From Brassicibacter mesophilus (GTDB taxonomy: Bacteria; Bacillota; Clostridia; Tissierellales; Proteiniboraceae), in contig NZ_JBNPXI010000022.1 in NCBI RefSeq assembly GCF_050433385.1, forward strand, positions 17,535 to 81,534: a DNA stretch of 64,000 bases. Direction: 5' to 3'. Under the pieces are notes generated by a model, which saw nothing but the letters and a program-made list of their open reading frames with translations, had not been told where the DNA came from and did no database searches. Each line of letters starts with the position of its first letter. Position 1 is the first letter of the stretch. Made by a program: the position numbers and the translations under genes. Below are positions 26,901 through 35,875 of this stretch, piece after piece.

Positions 26901-27563
26901 ATGTCAATTATACCTCCAACTAGAGAACAGTTTGATATTACGATAAAAGAAATACTAGGAAAGCTTGAGTATCGTCATTTAAATAGAGATTGTACTGATT
27001 TACTTGAAAGAATAAGAAATAGTATAGAAAACTGGCTAGAAAAATGGCTGAAAAATAGAAGTTTTCAATATGATAATTTTGAGAATATATCACACTCGTT
27101 ATCCAACGGTTTTATTGTTGCTACAGTCATATTAATTGTAGTCGTAATTATAGTTATCTTTTTACTTTTAAGAAAAATGGTAGGAAAGGATACAAAGGTT
27201 AAGAAACTCTATGGAGAAATTATAGATGAAAAAACTACAGCGGAGATTCTAATAGACAAGTCGAATAATTGTAAAGATAATGGTGATTACAGAGATGCTG
27301 CTAGATATAGCTTTATAGCATTATTAGTTAAACTTAACGAAAAAAACTTGCTGTATTTAGATGAAACAAGAACAAATAACGAAATGGTACAATCTTTAAG
27401 GAAAAATAGATTTAAATATATAGAATTGTTTGAGAAAGTTGTTAACCTTTTTAATGCGGTATGGTATGGTCACAAACCTATGAATGAAGACAAGTTTTCA
27501 TCATGGGAAAGCTTAATGGATGTTTTATGGAATGAGGTGATGAGTATTGAAAAGGCAAAATAA
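26901..27563 (+). CDS. DUF4129-type membrane protein
   Basis: About 220 residues with one membrane helix (TVILIVVVIIVIFLLL) after a soluble N-terminal segment, then a cytoplasmic helical domain ending KPMNEDKFSSWESL, typical of the DUF4129 partner of MoxR/DUF58 operons. Start choice lies between GTG 26895 and ATG 26901 after GAGGAGAAGG; the ATG has better spacing. The next gene begins inside its 3' end. Confidence 0.75.
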   Translation: MSIIPPTREQFDITIKEILGKLEYRHLNRDCTDLLERIRNSIENWLEKWLKNRSFQYDNFENISHSLSNGFIVATVILIVVVIIVIFLLLRKMVGKDTKVKKLYGEIIDEKTTAEILIDKSNNCKDNGDYRDAARYSFIALLVKLNEKNLLYLDETRTNNEMVQSLRKNRFKYIELFEKVVNLFNAVWYGHKPMNEDKFSSWESLMDVLWNEVMSIEKAK

Positions 27564-28611
27564 GAAGGAGATATACTTAATACTCATATTAATTCCTATA
27601 TTTTTGTGGTTAAGCTTGAATTTTACAACTGACAGTCATAAAATACAGAAGCCTTACTCTATACTGAATAAAGGTAAAATCGGTACAAGTGTTTTTTACG
27701 AAACTCTGAAGAAGCTGGACTATCCTGTTAAACTAGTAGTTTCAGATATTAAGCAGCAGAAAAATAGTGTACAGATTGTTGCGCTTTCAAGCAGTACATC
27801 TAAACTAGATATAAATGACGACCAAATAAAAGAATGGATTGAAAATGGTGGTAAGCTTATATATTTAACTGATAGATTGTGGGAAGATATTTTAGATTAT
27901 GGAAATAAAATTGATACATACTCTATAAATGCAAACACTCTGGGTATAGTGTATTCGTATGGAAGCGGAACGATTATTCTAGGAAGCACAGAGCTTATAG
28001 AAAACAAAGCTTTAACAAAGGACACAGAAGGTGCTTACTGGCTACTATGTCAAATTGATAAACTGCGGTATGAACACATTGCTTTCAATGAATACTATCA
28101 ATACTCTGGCAACGAAAAGCCTTCGTTATGGAGAGATACACCAAATGGAATCAAGGCCATATTATTTCAACTGTTAATATTTGGGTTTATAATCATTTAC
28201 TACAAAGGAAAAAGATTTGGTAAACCAAAACCTCTTTATGAAGAAGTTGAAAGAACAGAGAACGAATTTGTTTACGCTGTGGCGGCGTTATATAAAAAAG
28301 GACAATGCAGAGAGATAGTGCTTCAAAGCTTTTATGAGGAGCTTTTGATTAAAGCTAAAGGATATTTTGGCAAAGATGTAGATATAGTCAGAGAAAACCT
28401 AGTTGAGCTTTGGGAAAATGAGAAATTACCAGAGCTTTCTAAGGTAAAAAAAGTTTATGATTTTATTGGTTACGAAATGAATAAAGGAAAGAAAATAAAT
28501 TCGAAAAAAATGCTTGAAATGATACTTATCATTGAACACTTAAACAGAATACTAGAAAGAAGGAGAGAGAGTCGTTGGAAAACGTTGAAAAAGGATACAC
28601 AGAGAGCTTAG
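27547..28611 (+). CDS. DUF4350-type membrane protein
   Basis: 354 residues: an N-terminal membrane helix (EIYLILILIPIFLWLSL), an extracytoplasmic domain (about 35-205) with the GTSVFYETLKKL segment typical of DUF4350, a second helix (ILFQLLIFGFIIIYY) and a cytoplasmic tail. TTG start after GAGGTG, overlapping the preceding gene by 17 bases, and itself overlapped by 37 bases by moxR. Such overlaps indicate a coupled operon. Confidence 0.8.
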   Translation: MKRQNKKEIYLILILIPIFLWLSLNFTTDSHKIQKPYSILNKGKIGTSVFYETLKKLDYPVKLVVSDIKQQKNSVQIVALSSSTSKLDINDDQIKEWIENGGKLIYLTDRLWEDILDYGNKIDTYSINANTLGIVYSYGSGTIILGSTELIENKALTKDTEGAYWLLCQIDKLRYEHIAFNEYYQYSGNEKPSLWRDTPNGIKAILFQLLIFGFIIIYYKGKRFGKPKPLYEEVERTENEFVYAVAALYKKGQCREIVLQSFYEELLIKAKGYFGKDVDIVRENLVELWENEKLPELSKVKKVYDFIGYEMNKGKKINSKKMLEMILIIEHLNRILERRRESRWKTLKKDTQRA

Positions 28612-29540
28612 TTAATAAGATTAACGAACAGATAAAGAAAGTAATAGTTGAGCAGGATGAAACGATTAAATATTGCTTGGTTGCATTACTTAGTGGAGGA
28701 CACGTTTTATTAGAAGGAGTTCCAGGACTAGCAAAAACACTTTTAGTTAGAGCATTAGCAAAAACAATGAGTATTGATTTTAAGAGAATTCAATTTACAC
28801 CTGATTTGATGCCTTCCGATGTAACTGGAACAAAGATTTATAATATGCAATCAAGAGAGTTTGAACTGAAAAAAGGACCAATATTTACAAATTTTCTTTT
28901 AGCAGATGAAATCAATCGAACACCTCCTAAAACTCAAGCAGGACTTTTAGAAGCTATGGAAGAGCAAACAGTATCTATAGATGGTGAACTCATTGAACTT
29001 TCTAAGCCATACATGGTATTTGCTACACAGAATCCAATTGAGTATGAGGGAACTTATCCGTTACCAGAGGCACTTGTTGATAGATTCTTAATGAAGCTCA
29101 TTGTAGGATATCCATCGATAGAAGCAGAAAAAGAAGTTTTACTTAAATATCATAAAGGCTTTACAAGTATTGACCTAGACAGTGCCGGTGTGGAAGCAGT
29201 GTGTAATGCAGAGGACATACTGAAATGCAGAAAAGAGTTAAGTAATGTTCAGGTTGATAATCAACTGATTGACTATATAGTACAGATTGTATCTGAAACA
29301 AGAGGATATTCTTCTATCGAAATCGGTAGTAGTCCAAGAGGATCTATAGCCATGCTCCAATCAGCAAAAGCCTATGCTGTAATAAATGGGCGTGATTTTG
29401 TTATACCAGAAGATATTAAGTTTGTCACACTTCCTGTGTTAAGACATCGTATTATTCTAAAGCCAGAGCTAGTTATTGAAGGAATTAAAGAAGATCAAGT
29501 AATCAATAATATCCTAATGCAGGTTAAAGTACCTAGATAA
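28575..29540 (+). CDS. MoxR-family AAA+ ATPase
   Basis: 321 residues. Walker A GVPGLAKT, Walker B LLADEINRTPPKTQAGLLEAMEE and sensor FATQNPIEYEGTYPLPEA are classic MoxR signatures. TTG start with AAGGAGAG upstream. MoxR proteins act as chaperone-like ATPases for maturation of partner complexes, here probably the DUF58 protein encoded next. Confidence 0.93.
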   Translation: MENVEKGYTESLVNKINEQIKKVIVEQDETIKYCLVALLSGGHVLLEGVPGLAKTLLVRALAKTMSIDFKRIQFTPDLMPSDVTGTKIYNMQSREFELKKGPIFTNFLLADEINRTPPKTQAGLLEAMEEQTVSIDGELIELSKPYMVFATQNPIEYEGTYPLPEALVDRFLMKLIVGYPSIEAEKEVLLKYHKGFTSIDLDSAGVEAVCNAEDILKCRKELSNVQVDNQLIDYIVQIVSETRGYSSIEIGSSPRGSIAMLQSAKAYAVINGRDFVIPEDIKFVTLPVLRHRIILKPELVIEGIKEDQVINNILMQVKVPR

Positions 29541-29582
29541 AGTGAGTTTTATTTCAGAAGACTAAAGGGTCAGGTGATTAGT

Positions 29583-30896
29583 TTGACAGTAACAAAGCGT
29601 TTTATTTGGATGATTGGAGCAGGTATAGTTGTCACTTTTATTTCATATTTTTTTAGCATATCATTGCTTGTATTTATTATTTATAATATTCTATGCTTTA
29701 CTTTATTAACTATAGACTATTTTACAACACCATCAAGTGATGTGTTTGAAATTGAAAGAGTAGGAGAAGAAAAGCTTTCACTTTATGCAATGGAAAAAAT
29801 AAAATTTAGGGTCTATAATAAGAGTGATAAAGAAATGTATATAGAGATTGTTGATGAAGCTCCAGAACTTTACTTTGAAGTTCAGGAGAAGAGTATTAAA
29901 GGCAGTGTTTTACCACATAGTAAAGAAATCTTTGAATACGAGGCTATACCAAGAAAAAGAGGGGCTTTTAGCTTTGGGAGTGTTCATGTTAGATATGAAG
30001 GTAATCTCAAACTTTGCAAAAAACAGTTTATGTTAGCCCTGAAAAAGGAATACAAGGTATATCCGAATCTTAAGGATTTAAAGAAGTATCGACTAGCAGC
30101 ATATAACAGCATGGTTAATCAATCAGGACAAAAAGTAATGAAGATGTTAGGCAATGGAACTGAATTTGAAAGCCTCAGAGAATATGTTTCAGGAGATGAA
30201 TACAGGAAAATTAATTGGCAAGCTACAGCAAGAGAAAACAAGCCTATTGTAAATCAATATGAGCCGGAGAAGAATCAACATGTTTATACGTTTATTGATA
30301 CAGGCCGTTCTATGAGCTATTCTGTAAAAGGCTACAAAAAACTCGATTTAGCTATTAATACTAGCCTATTACTTTCTGATATTGTAAATCAAAATGGTGA
30401 TCAATCAGGACTTATGGTATTTAATACTGAGGTAAACAATTTTGTAATGCCTGGCAAAGGAAATATACACAGGAACAACCTTATGGAAGCTCTTTATCAT
30501 ATAGAGCATACTAACGAAACATCTAATTATGATGAGGCATTTTACTATTTTAAAACAAAAGAAAGAAGAAGAAGTCTTATCTGCATATTTACTGATTTTG
30601 ATACTTTAGAAGAAGCAGAAGATATGATGAAGGTATTACCTGTATTATCTAGAAATAATATAGTTATGATTATCTTGATAAATGATGAAAAGCTTCAGGA
30701 AATTGCATCAATATCAGTAGAAAAAGAGGATGATTCTTATAAAAAAGGAGTAGCTTTAGAAATGTTAAGAGAGCGTAAAAAGATGATAAATATACTTAAC
30801 GCAAAAGGTATTATGTGCATCCAATGCTCTCCAGAAAAAATATCTATTGAAGTCATTAATAAATATTTACACATAAAAAATCGGATGTTTTTTTAG
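29583..30896 (+). CDS. DUF58 domain protein
   Basis: About 437 residues. Two N-terminal membrane helices are followed by a beta-rich region and the DUF58 signature EFESLREYVSGDEYRKINW, then a von Willebrand A-like fold (FIDTGRSMSY, CIFTDFDTLEE). The start is probably TTG 29583 after AGGTG, though GTG 29574 is possible. The stop codon lies in the loop of a hairpin shared with the convergent SpoIIM-like gene; the coding ends overlap by four bases. Confidence 0.85.
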   Translation: MTVTKRFIWMIGAGIVVTFISYFFSISLLVFIIYNILCFTLLTIDYFTTPSSDVFEIERVGEEKLSLYAMEKIKFRVYNKSDKEMYIEIVDEAPELYFEVQEKSIKGSVLPHSKEIFEYEAIPRKRGAFSFGSVHVRYEGNLKLCKKQFMLALKKEYKVYPNLKDLKKYRLAAYNSMVNQSGQKVMKMLGNGTEFESLREYVSGDEYRKINWQATARENKPIVNQYEPEKNQHVYTFIDTGRSMSYSVKGYKKLDLAINTSLLLSDIVNQNGDQSGLMVFNTEVNNFVMPGKGNIHRNNLMEALYHIEHTNETSNYDEAFYYFKTKERRRSLICIFTDFDTLEEAEDMMKVLPVLSRNNIVMIILINDEKLQEIASISVEKEDDSYKKGVALEMLRERKKMINILNAKGIMCIQCSPEKISIEVINKYLHIKNRMFF

Positions 30897-30904
30897 ACAT
30901 CCGA
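30881..30904 (-). terminator. Terminator at the convergent gene ends
   Basis: TCGGATGT / ACATCCGA stem. On the minus strand it is followed by TTTTTT, so it mainly terminates the SpoIIM-like gene. It lies within the last codons of the plus-strand DUF58 gene. Confidence 0.7.
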
Positions 30905-31843
30905 CTTAAAATATGGAATAGCAAAATAAATTATAAGACCTATTAAAGTCAATGCTGCGAATATTAGCTTACTGAGTGGAGAGATATCAAGTGGAGTAAA
31001 AAAGCCTTCAATTATGCCAGCAATAACTAAAAGGAATGCAACTCCAAGCATTAGGCTTACAGCATCCTTAGAGGCTTTGATAATAGAGTGCTTTCTAGAA
31101 TACTCATTTGGTATCAATATAGAGCGAGCAATAATAAGACCTGCACCGGCTGAGATAAAAATGGCAGTTAGCTCTATAATTCCATGTGGTAATATTAATG
31201 ACCAATAATTTAATGGAGCTCCAAAATGATATACTAACCCTGTGAGAGCTCCCAACAGTGCCCCATTGAAAAACAATATATAAATTGTTCCTAGGCCAAG
31301 AGTAATGCCGAAAGCAAAAGCTCTAAGTGATACTGAAATATTGTTTACCATTATGTAGCTTGACATCAATGGATAGTCCCATTGATTAGAAGTATCCATA
31401 TTCCAGTCAATGTTATCTATCATTGCTTGTGGCAGGAAATATGAAGCACTTTGAGGATTAGCATTTACTAATACCATACTTATACCAAATCCGATTAAGA
31501 AAATGAGAAAGGATATGATAATATAAGATCTTAGTTTTTTAGCTTGTTTAGGGAATCCATAGCGAATGTAATAAAATACCTCAGAAAAACTATTTTTCTT
31601 CACAGCATATATATGATTATGAGCACGGCCAACTAATGCATTTAAATATGTAACTACATCACTATTTGGGAAATGAGTTCTTGCATATGCCAGCTGGTGG
31701 CTAGTTTGTCTGAAAAGGTGCAAAAACCGTCGCAACTCCTTAGATTCTAGTTTTGACATGCTTTTTTTATCTAAAAGCTCCACTGTATTTTTTAATGTAG
31801 TCCATGAAGATGAGTGCTTTTTTATAAATTGGTCTTGTTTCAA
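30893..31843 (-). CDS. SpoIIM-like (DUF95) membrane protein
   Basis: 316 residues. A soluble helical N-terminus (about 1-100) precedes five or so membrane segments (SYIIISFLIFLIGFGISMVLV, FAFGITLGLGTIYILFFNGALLGAL, HGIIELTAIFISAGAGLIIA, VSLMLGVAFLLVIAGIIEGF). The LPHGIIELTAIFISAGAG segment is typical of stage II sporulation protein M relatives. It is longer than true SpoIIM and pairs with the RDD/MoxR/DUF58 cluster, as elsewhere in Firmicutes. TTG start after AGGGGTG; divergent from the RDD gene. Confidence 0.85.
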   Translation of the reverse strand: MKQDQFIKKHSSSWTTLKNTVELLDKKSMSKLESKELRRFLHLFRQTSHQLAYARTHFPNSDVVTYLNALVGRAHNHIYAVKKNSFSEVFYYIRYGFPKQAKKLRSYIIISFLIFLIGFGISMVLVNANPQSASYFLPQAMIDNIDWNMDTSNQWDYPLMSSYIMVNNISVSLRAFAFGITLGLGTIYILFFNGALLGALTGLVYHFGAPLNYWSLILPHGIIELTAIFISAGAGLIIARSILIPNEYSRKHSIIKASKDAVSLMLGVAFLLVIAGIIEGFFTPLDISPLSKLIFAALTLIGLIIYFAIPYFKSDV

Positions 31844-31867
31844 AGTTTTTCACCCCTTAAAAGATAT

Positions 31868-31880
31868 TGTATCAGATACA
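31868..31880. promoter_or_regulatory. Palindrome between divergent SpoIIM-like and RDD genes
   Basis: TGTATC-A-GATACA, a perfect six-base inverted repeat around one base, in the 72-base divergent gap. It could be an operator for both genes; no regulator is identified. Confidence 0.35.
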
Positions 31881-31915
31881 TAGTATATCAGTAAATATAA
31901 GAAAGGAGAGATATC

Positions 31916-32626
31916 GTGGAAACTATTAAAATTACAACTCCAGAAAACATAGAAGTTGAATATAGATTGGCAGGTTTAGGTTCTCGAGCTGCTGCATCGC
32001 TAGTAGATATGTTAATACAGTTTGCAGTAATAGGAGGCATTGCATTAGTAGTAGCTTTATCTGGATTTACATCTAGTGAGTTTTACCAGGAGTACGAAGG
32101 CTGGGTAATAGGTATCTCACTGATACTAATATTTGTAATAACATATGGTTACTTTATTATTTTCGAGCTAACAATGAATGGGAAAACACCAGGTAAAAAG
32201 ATATTTCACCTTCGTGCTATTCGTAATAATGGGCAGCCAATAACAGCTAAGCATTCAGTTATACGCAATTTATTTAGAACTATTATAGATATGTATGGTT
32301 TTGGAGTAGTCTTAATATTTGTTACAAAACAGCATAAAAGAATAGGTGATTTTTTAGCATCTACAATTGTTATAGCAGAAGAGAAAAAAGAAATTCCTGC
32401 AATTATTGAACCAGATAATGATAGAGGAACAAGTTACAAATATTCAATAACACAGCAGGAATATGAGCTATTGAAGGAGTATTTTAATAGAAAAGATTCA
32501 ACTAGTGAAGATGCAATTGAAATTAAAAAGTCTTTGGCTCAATACTTTATAGCAAAGCTAGGAGTAGAAGTTGAGCAAGGCGGTTATGATAGACTGTTGA
32601 ATGATTTGATTAATAGTATAGGATAG
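31916..32626 (+). CDS. RDD-family membrane protein
   Basis: 236 residues. The RDD domain has AGLGSRAAASLVDMLIQFA, a second helix (VIGISLILIFVITYGYFIIFEL), NGKTPGKKIFHLRAI and RIGDFLASTIVIAEE, the usual signatures. A soluble acidic tail of about 80 residues follows. GTG start after AAAGGAGAG. Its role within the MoxR-DUF58 neighbourhood is unknown. Confidence 0.88.
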   Translation: METIKITTPENIEVEYRLAGLGSRAAASLVDMLIQFAVIGGIALVVALSGFTSSEFYQEYEGWVIGISLILIFVITYGYFIIFELTMNGKTPGKKIFHLRAIRNNGQPITAKHSVIRNLFRTIIDMYGFGVVLIFVTKQHKRIGDFLASTIVIAEEKKEIPAIIEPDNDRGTSYKYSITQQEYELLKEYFNRKDSTSEDAIEIKKSLAQYFIAKLGVEVEQGGYDRLLNDLINSIG

Positions 32627-32671
32627 AAATATAGGGTGACAGAGAAATATCTTTATCACCCTATATTTCTA
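32624..32671 (+). terminator. Hairpin after the RDD gene
   Basis: 16-bp perfect inverted repeat (TAGAAATATAGGGTGA and its complement) starting on the stop codon. The T run is weak. Confidence 0.65.
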
Positions 32672-32772
32672 TAATAATTTATTAATTAGGTTACTAAAGA
32701 AATCTACATGAATATGTTGCTAGTTTCTTACATCAATGATATAATAAGATAAAAACGAACAGGTGATTTTTA

Positions 32773-33375
32773 ATGCAAGTACAAAAAGAAGAAGTAAGAG
32801 ATGCAATTATTGAAAAAGCAACTATTGAATTTGTAAATCAAGGATTTGAAAAGGCTTCAATAAGAAAGATAGTAAAGGAAGCTGGTACTACAATTGGTAA
32901 TTTTTATAATTATTTCAAAAGCAAAGAGGAAGTTTTTTATACTATTACAACTCCTGTGTATCAAAACTTTATTGAACTTATTAAAAATCATAAAGAAGAT
33001 GAAGTAGCAAAAAAATATAGTCAGTTACCTATGAATGAAGAGGTATTGAGGCATGGTCTTACTGAGGTTTTAAGAAAATATAGTAAAGCTTTTGACATTG
33101 CTCTAGTGATACTAATAGATGGGAGCAAGGGAACAAAGTATGAGAATATCAAACAGGAGCTTATCGAAGTATTGTCTATGCACTTTAAAGAACATTTAGA
33201 AAATGATAGTAAACTATTTACTGGAAGTTATAACCAATATTTTGCACATGCTGTTGCTGCAGGTTTTTTAGAAGGAGTACTCGATATACTTCGATCTAAC
33301 TATACTACTAATGAAAAGAAAGAACTTGTTATAGAGTATATTTTATTCCTAATTAATAGCTTGTTTAGCTATTAA
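32773..33375 (+). CDS. TetR-family transcriptional regulator
   Basis: 200 residues. The N-terminal helix-turn-helix (IEKATIEFVNQGFEKASIRKIVKEAG, then TIGNFYNYFKSKEEVF) is classic TetR; the C-terminal ligand-binding half is not specific. ATG after CAGGTGATT. It lies directly upstream of a three-gene ABC exporter, which it probably represses. Confidence 0.9.
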   Translation: MQVQKEEVRDAIIEKATIEFVNQGFEKASIRKIVKEAGTTIGNFYNYFKSKEEVFYTITTPVYQNFIELIKNHKEDEVAKKYSQLPMNEEVLRHGLTEVLRKYSKAFDIALVILIDGSKGTKYENIKQELIEVLSMHFKEHLENDSKLFTGSYNQYFAHAVAAGFLEGVLDILRSNYTTNEKKELVIEYILFLINSLFSY

Positions 33376-33394
33376 ATTTTTTAATTCAATAAAG

Positions 33395-33404
33395 AACGTA
33401 CGTT
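33395..33404. promoter_or_regulatory. Candidate TetR operator
   Basis: Palindrome AACGTACGTT between the TetR gene and the ABC operon, about 50 bases before the transporter start and just upstream of a TATTATAA-like -10. Position suits an operator, but the palindrome is short. Confidence 0.35.
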
Positions 33405-33456
33405 ACTTATTCGTCGATGTATTATAACCAATTTATTATGAAGGGGAAATGGACTT

Positions 33457-34308
33457 ATGATTGATGTAAGAAATCTCGAATATTCATATTCTAGAGCTAA
33501 AAACCAAACGTTAAAGTCTATAGAATTTAGTGTCAACTCAGGAGAGATATTTGGGTTTTTAGGACCTAGTGGAGCAGGAAAAAGTACAACCCAGAAAATA
33601 CTTACCGGATTAATCAAGGACTATAACGGCAGTGTAGTAGTCATGGGCAAGGAAATTAGAGAATGGAGTAAGAATTATTATGAAAAAATAGGTGTTTCAT
33701 TTGAGCTGCCTAACCTTTATGGCAAATTGACTGGAAAAGAAAATCTCATGCTTGTTAGTTCACTTTATGATTGTAGAACAGCAAACCCACTAGACTTGCT
33801 CAGCATGGTTGGACTTGAAGAAAATGCTAGCTTAAGAGTATCTCAATATTCAAAAGGAATGAAAATGAGGTTGAATTTTATAAGAGCTTTTATTCATAAT
33901 CCAGATTTGATTTTTTTAGATGAACCTACATCAGGATTAGACCCTGTTAATGCAAAGAACATTAAAGAAATAATTCTCAGAAAAAAGAAAGAAGGCAAGA
34001 CAATATTTTTGACTACTCATAACATGACGGTGGCAGATGAACTTTGTGATAGAGTTGCTTTTATTGTTGATGGAGAAATAAAACTTATAGATTCACCTAA
34101 TGAGTTAAAATTAAAATATGGAAGTCACTCCGTTAGAGTAGAATACAGCTCGGATGAAAATGAAGCATTTAAAGACTTTAATCTAAAGGATATAGGCAAT
34201 AATGAAGATTTTATTAGTTTGCTGAAAAAGAAAAAAGTCAAAACTATTCATACTCAAGAAGCTACTCTAGAGGATATTTTTATCAAAATAACTGGGAGGA
34301 CTTTATAA
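33457..34308 (+). CDS. ABC exporter ATP-binding protein
   Basis: 283 residues. Walker A GPSGAGKST, Q-loop region GVSFELPNL, a signature motif in degenerate form (VSQYSKGMKMRL), Walker B LIFLDEPTSGLDP and switch His in TTHNM. The C-terminal extension is typical of drug or lantibiotic-type exporters. The ATG lies after AAGGGGAAA. Its stop overlaps the next start (TAATG). Confidence 0.93.
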   Translation: MIDVRNLEYSYSRAKNQTLKSIEFSVNSGEIFGFLGPSGAGKSTTQKILTGLIKDYNGSVVVMGKEIREWSKNYYEKIGVSFELPNLYGKLTGKENLMLVSSLYDCRTANPLDLLSMVGLEENASLRVSQYSKGMKMRLNFIRAFIHNPDLIFLDEPTSGLDPVNAKNIKEIILRKKKEGKTIFLTTHNMTVADELCDRVAFIVDGEIKLIDSPNELKLKYGSHSVRVEYSSDENEAFKDFNLKDIGNNEDFISLLKKKKVKTIHTQEATLEDIFIKITGRTL

Positions 34309-35012
34309 TGAAAAAGCTTATTAAAAGCATAAAAGGAGACCTGTTTTTGCAATTTAAATATGGGTTTTATGCAGTTTATTTAGTTATAACTGTATTTTAT
34401 ATAATACTCTTAATAAAGCTTCCAGTAAAAGCATCTGAGGTTGCTTCACCGTTTATAATTTTTTCAGATCCATCGATACTTGGATTTTACTTTATAGGTG
34501 CATTAATTTTATTAGAGAAAGCGGAAAATACGATAGAATATTTAATTATTACGCCTCTGAAAATAAAAGAATATTTGCTTTCAAAGATGATTTCCTTAAC
34601 CATATTATCTTTATTAGTTAGCATAACTATTTCAGTTTTTATATATAAATTTAACTTTAACATTTTTTTGCTAGCTATGGGAGTTACGCTAACATCGTTT
34701 CTATTTATCTTGATTGGTTTTATTGCTGTAGCAAAATTTCAAACAATTAATGACTATATATTAACATCGATTATATATATCACAATACTGTGCTTGCCTA
34801 TCCTTGATTATTTTGGACTTTATAGAAATATCATATTTTACTTATTCCCAACAAAGGCTTCATTGCTTTTAGTAAGAGGTTCATTTGCTGGAATTGAACT
34901 ATGGGAAGTCATTTACTCAACACTTTATCTTATTGTCTGTATTTTCATAACTTACAAATGGGCATATCGTTCATTCTATAGGTTTATAATTCTAAAACAA
35001 GGAGAAAGATAA
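34308..35012 (+). CDS. ABC exporter permease 1
   Basis: 234 residues with six hydrophobic segments (YAVYLVITVFYIILLIKL, LSLLVSITISVFIYKF, LFILIGFIAVA and others) and the fluoroquinolone-type exporter layout. It overlaps the ATPase gene by one base and is followed two bases later by the next permease. Substrate unknown. Confidence 0.85.
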   Translation: MKKLIKSIKGDLFLQFKYGFYAVYLVITVFYIILLIKLPVKASEVASPFIIFSDPSILGFYFIGALILLEKAENTIEYLIITPLKIKEYLLSKMISLTILSLLVSITISVFIYKFNFNIFLLAMGVTLTSFLFILIGFIAVAKFQTINDYILTSIIYITILCLPILDYFGLYRNIIFYLFPTKASLLLVRGSFAGIELWEVIYSTLYLIVCIFITYKWAYRSFYRFIILKQGER

Positions 35013-35013
35013 A

Positions 35014-35733
35014 ATGAAAAAAATAGTTGCCCTTTGTCGTAATGATTTCAAAAACATATTTAGAGAACCAATGCTTATGGCTATATTACTAGGACCTACT
35101 ATTCTTTCAATAACCATGCATTTTGGAATTCCAATACTGTCTGAGTATTTACAACCTTATTTTGATTTAGAACAGTATTATAATATAATAACAGGATATC
35201 TGCTATTGTTTGTACCAATACTACTAGGAATGGTGTCAGGTTTTTTAATTTTAGATGAAAGAGATGAACATGTTTTTATGACACTGATAGTAACTCCACT
35301 TTCATTAGATGGATATATTTTATACCGAATTCTATTACCTATGTTAATAAGCTTGATATATACTACTATATTAGCAAACATTATTAATCTTACGAGAGCA
35401 TTTCTTTTATTACTAATTCCTATAATTATTTTAGGCGCTATAGAAGCTTCTATTATAGCTCTTTTTCTAGCAGGATTTGCAGGAAATAAGGTAGAAGGGA
35501 TGGTTCTTTCAAAAGCATTAGGGCTATTGATGCTTGCACCATTAGCAGGATATTTTATTAATTCTCCATTGAAATATTTTTTTGGAATAATACCATTTTA
35601 CTGGCCAATACAGGCTTTAATAGGTATTGAAAGTAGTATTTTATCATATTCTATGCATATTGGAGTAGGACTGTTAGTGCACATGGTACTTCTTTTATCG
35701 TTAATAAACAGATTAAAAGCAAAGATGTTATAA
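35014..35733 (+). CDS. ABC exporter permease 2
   Basis: 239 residues with six predicted membrane segments. The N-terminal NDFKNIFREPMLMAIL is typical of ABC-2 permeases. It starts one base after the preceding stop, with AAGGAGAAAG as ribosome binding site. It probably forms a heterodimeric channel with permease 1. Confidence 0.85.
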   Translation: MKKIVALCRNDFKNIFREPMLMAILLGPTILSITMHFGIPILSEYLQPYFDLEQYYNIITGYLLLFVPILLGMVSGFLILDERDEHVFMTLIVTPLSLDGYILYRILLPMLISLIYTTILANIINLTRAFLLLLIPIIILGAIEASIIALFLAGFAGNKVEGMVLSKALGLLMLAPLAGYFINSPLKYFFGIIPFYWPIQALIGIESSILSYSMHIGVGLLVHMVLLLSLINRLKAKML

Positions 35734-35739
35734 TATAAT

Positions 35740-35779
35740 AAAAGCAGGTATTAGAGAAATGGCTTAATACCTGCTTTTA
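35740..35779 (+). terminator. Terminator of the first ABC operon
   Basis: 14-bp perfect stem AAAAGCAGGTATTA with its complement, rich in T on the distal arm. Confidence 0.85.
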
Positions 35780-35832
35780 TTGAAATTAGAACAAGTAAAT
35801 TATACTTATTTAACTACTAAGTGTATAAAATC

Positions 35833-35851
35833 CATGGTATAATATACCATG
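35833..35851. promoter_or_regulatory. Operator-like palindrome over a TATAAT box
   Basis: CATGGTATA-A-TATACCATG is a perfect 9-bp inverted repeat around one base. It contains TATAAT (35838-35843) and sits 25 bases before the next ABC operon. A repressor bound here would block the promoter. Confidence 0.6.
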
Positions 35852-35875
35852 TGACTAACTATCAGGAGGTTTAAC

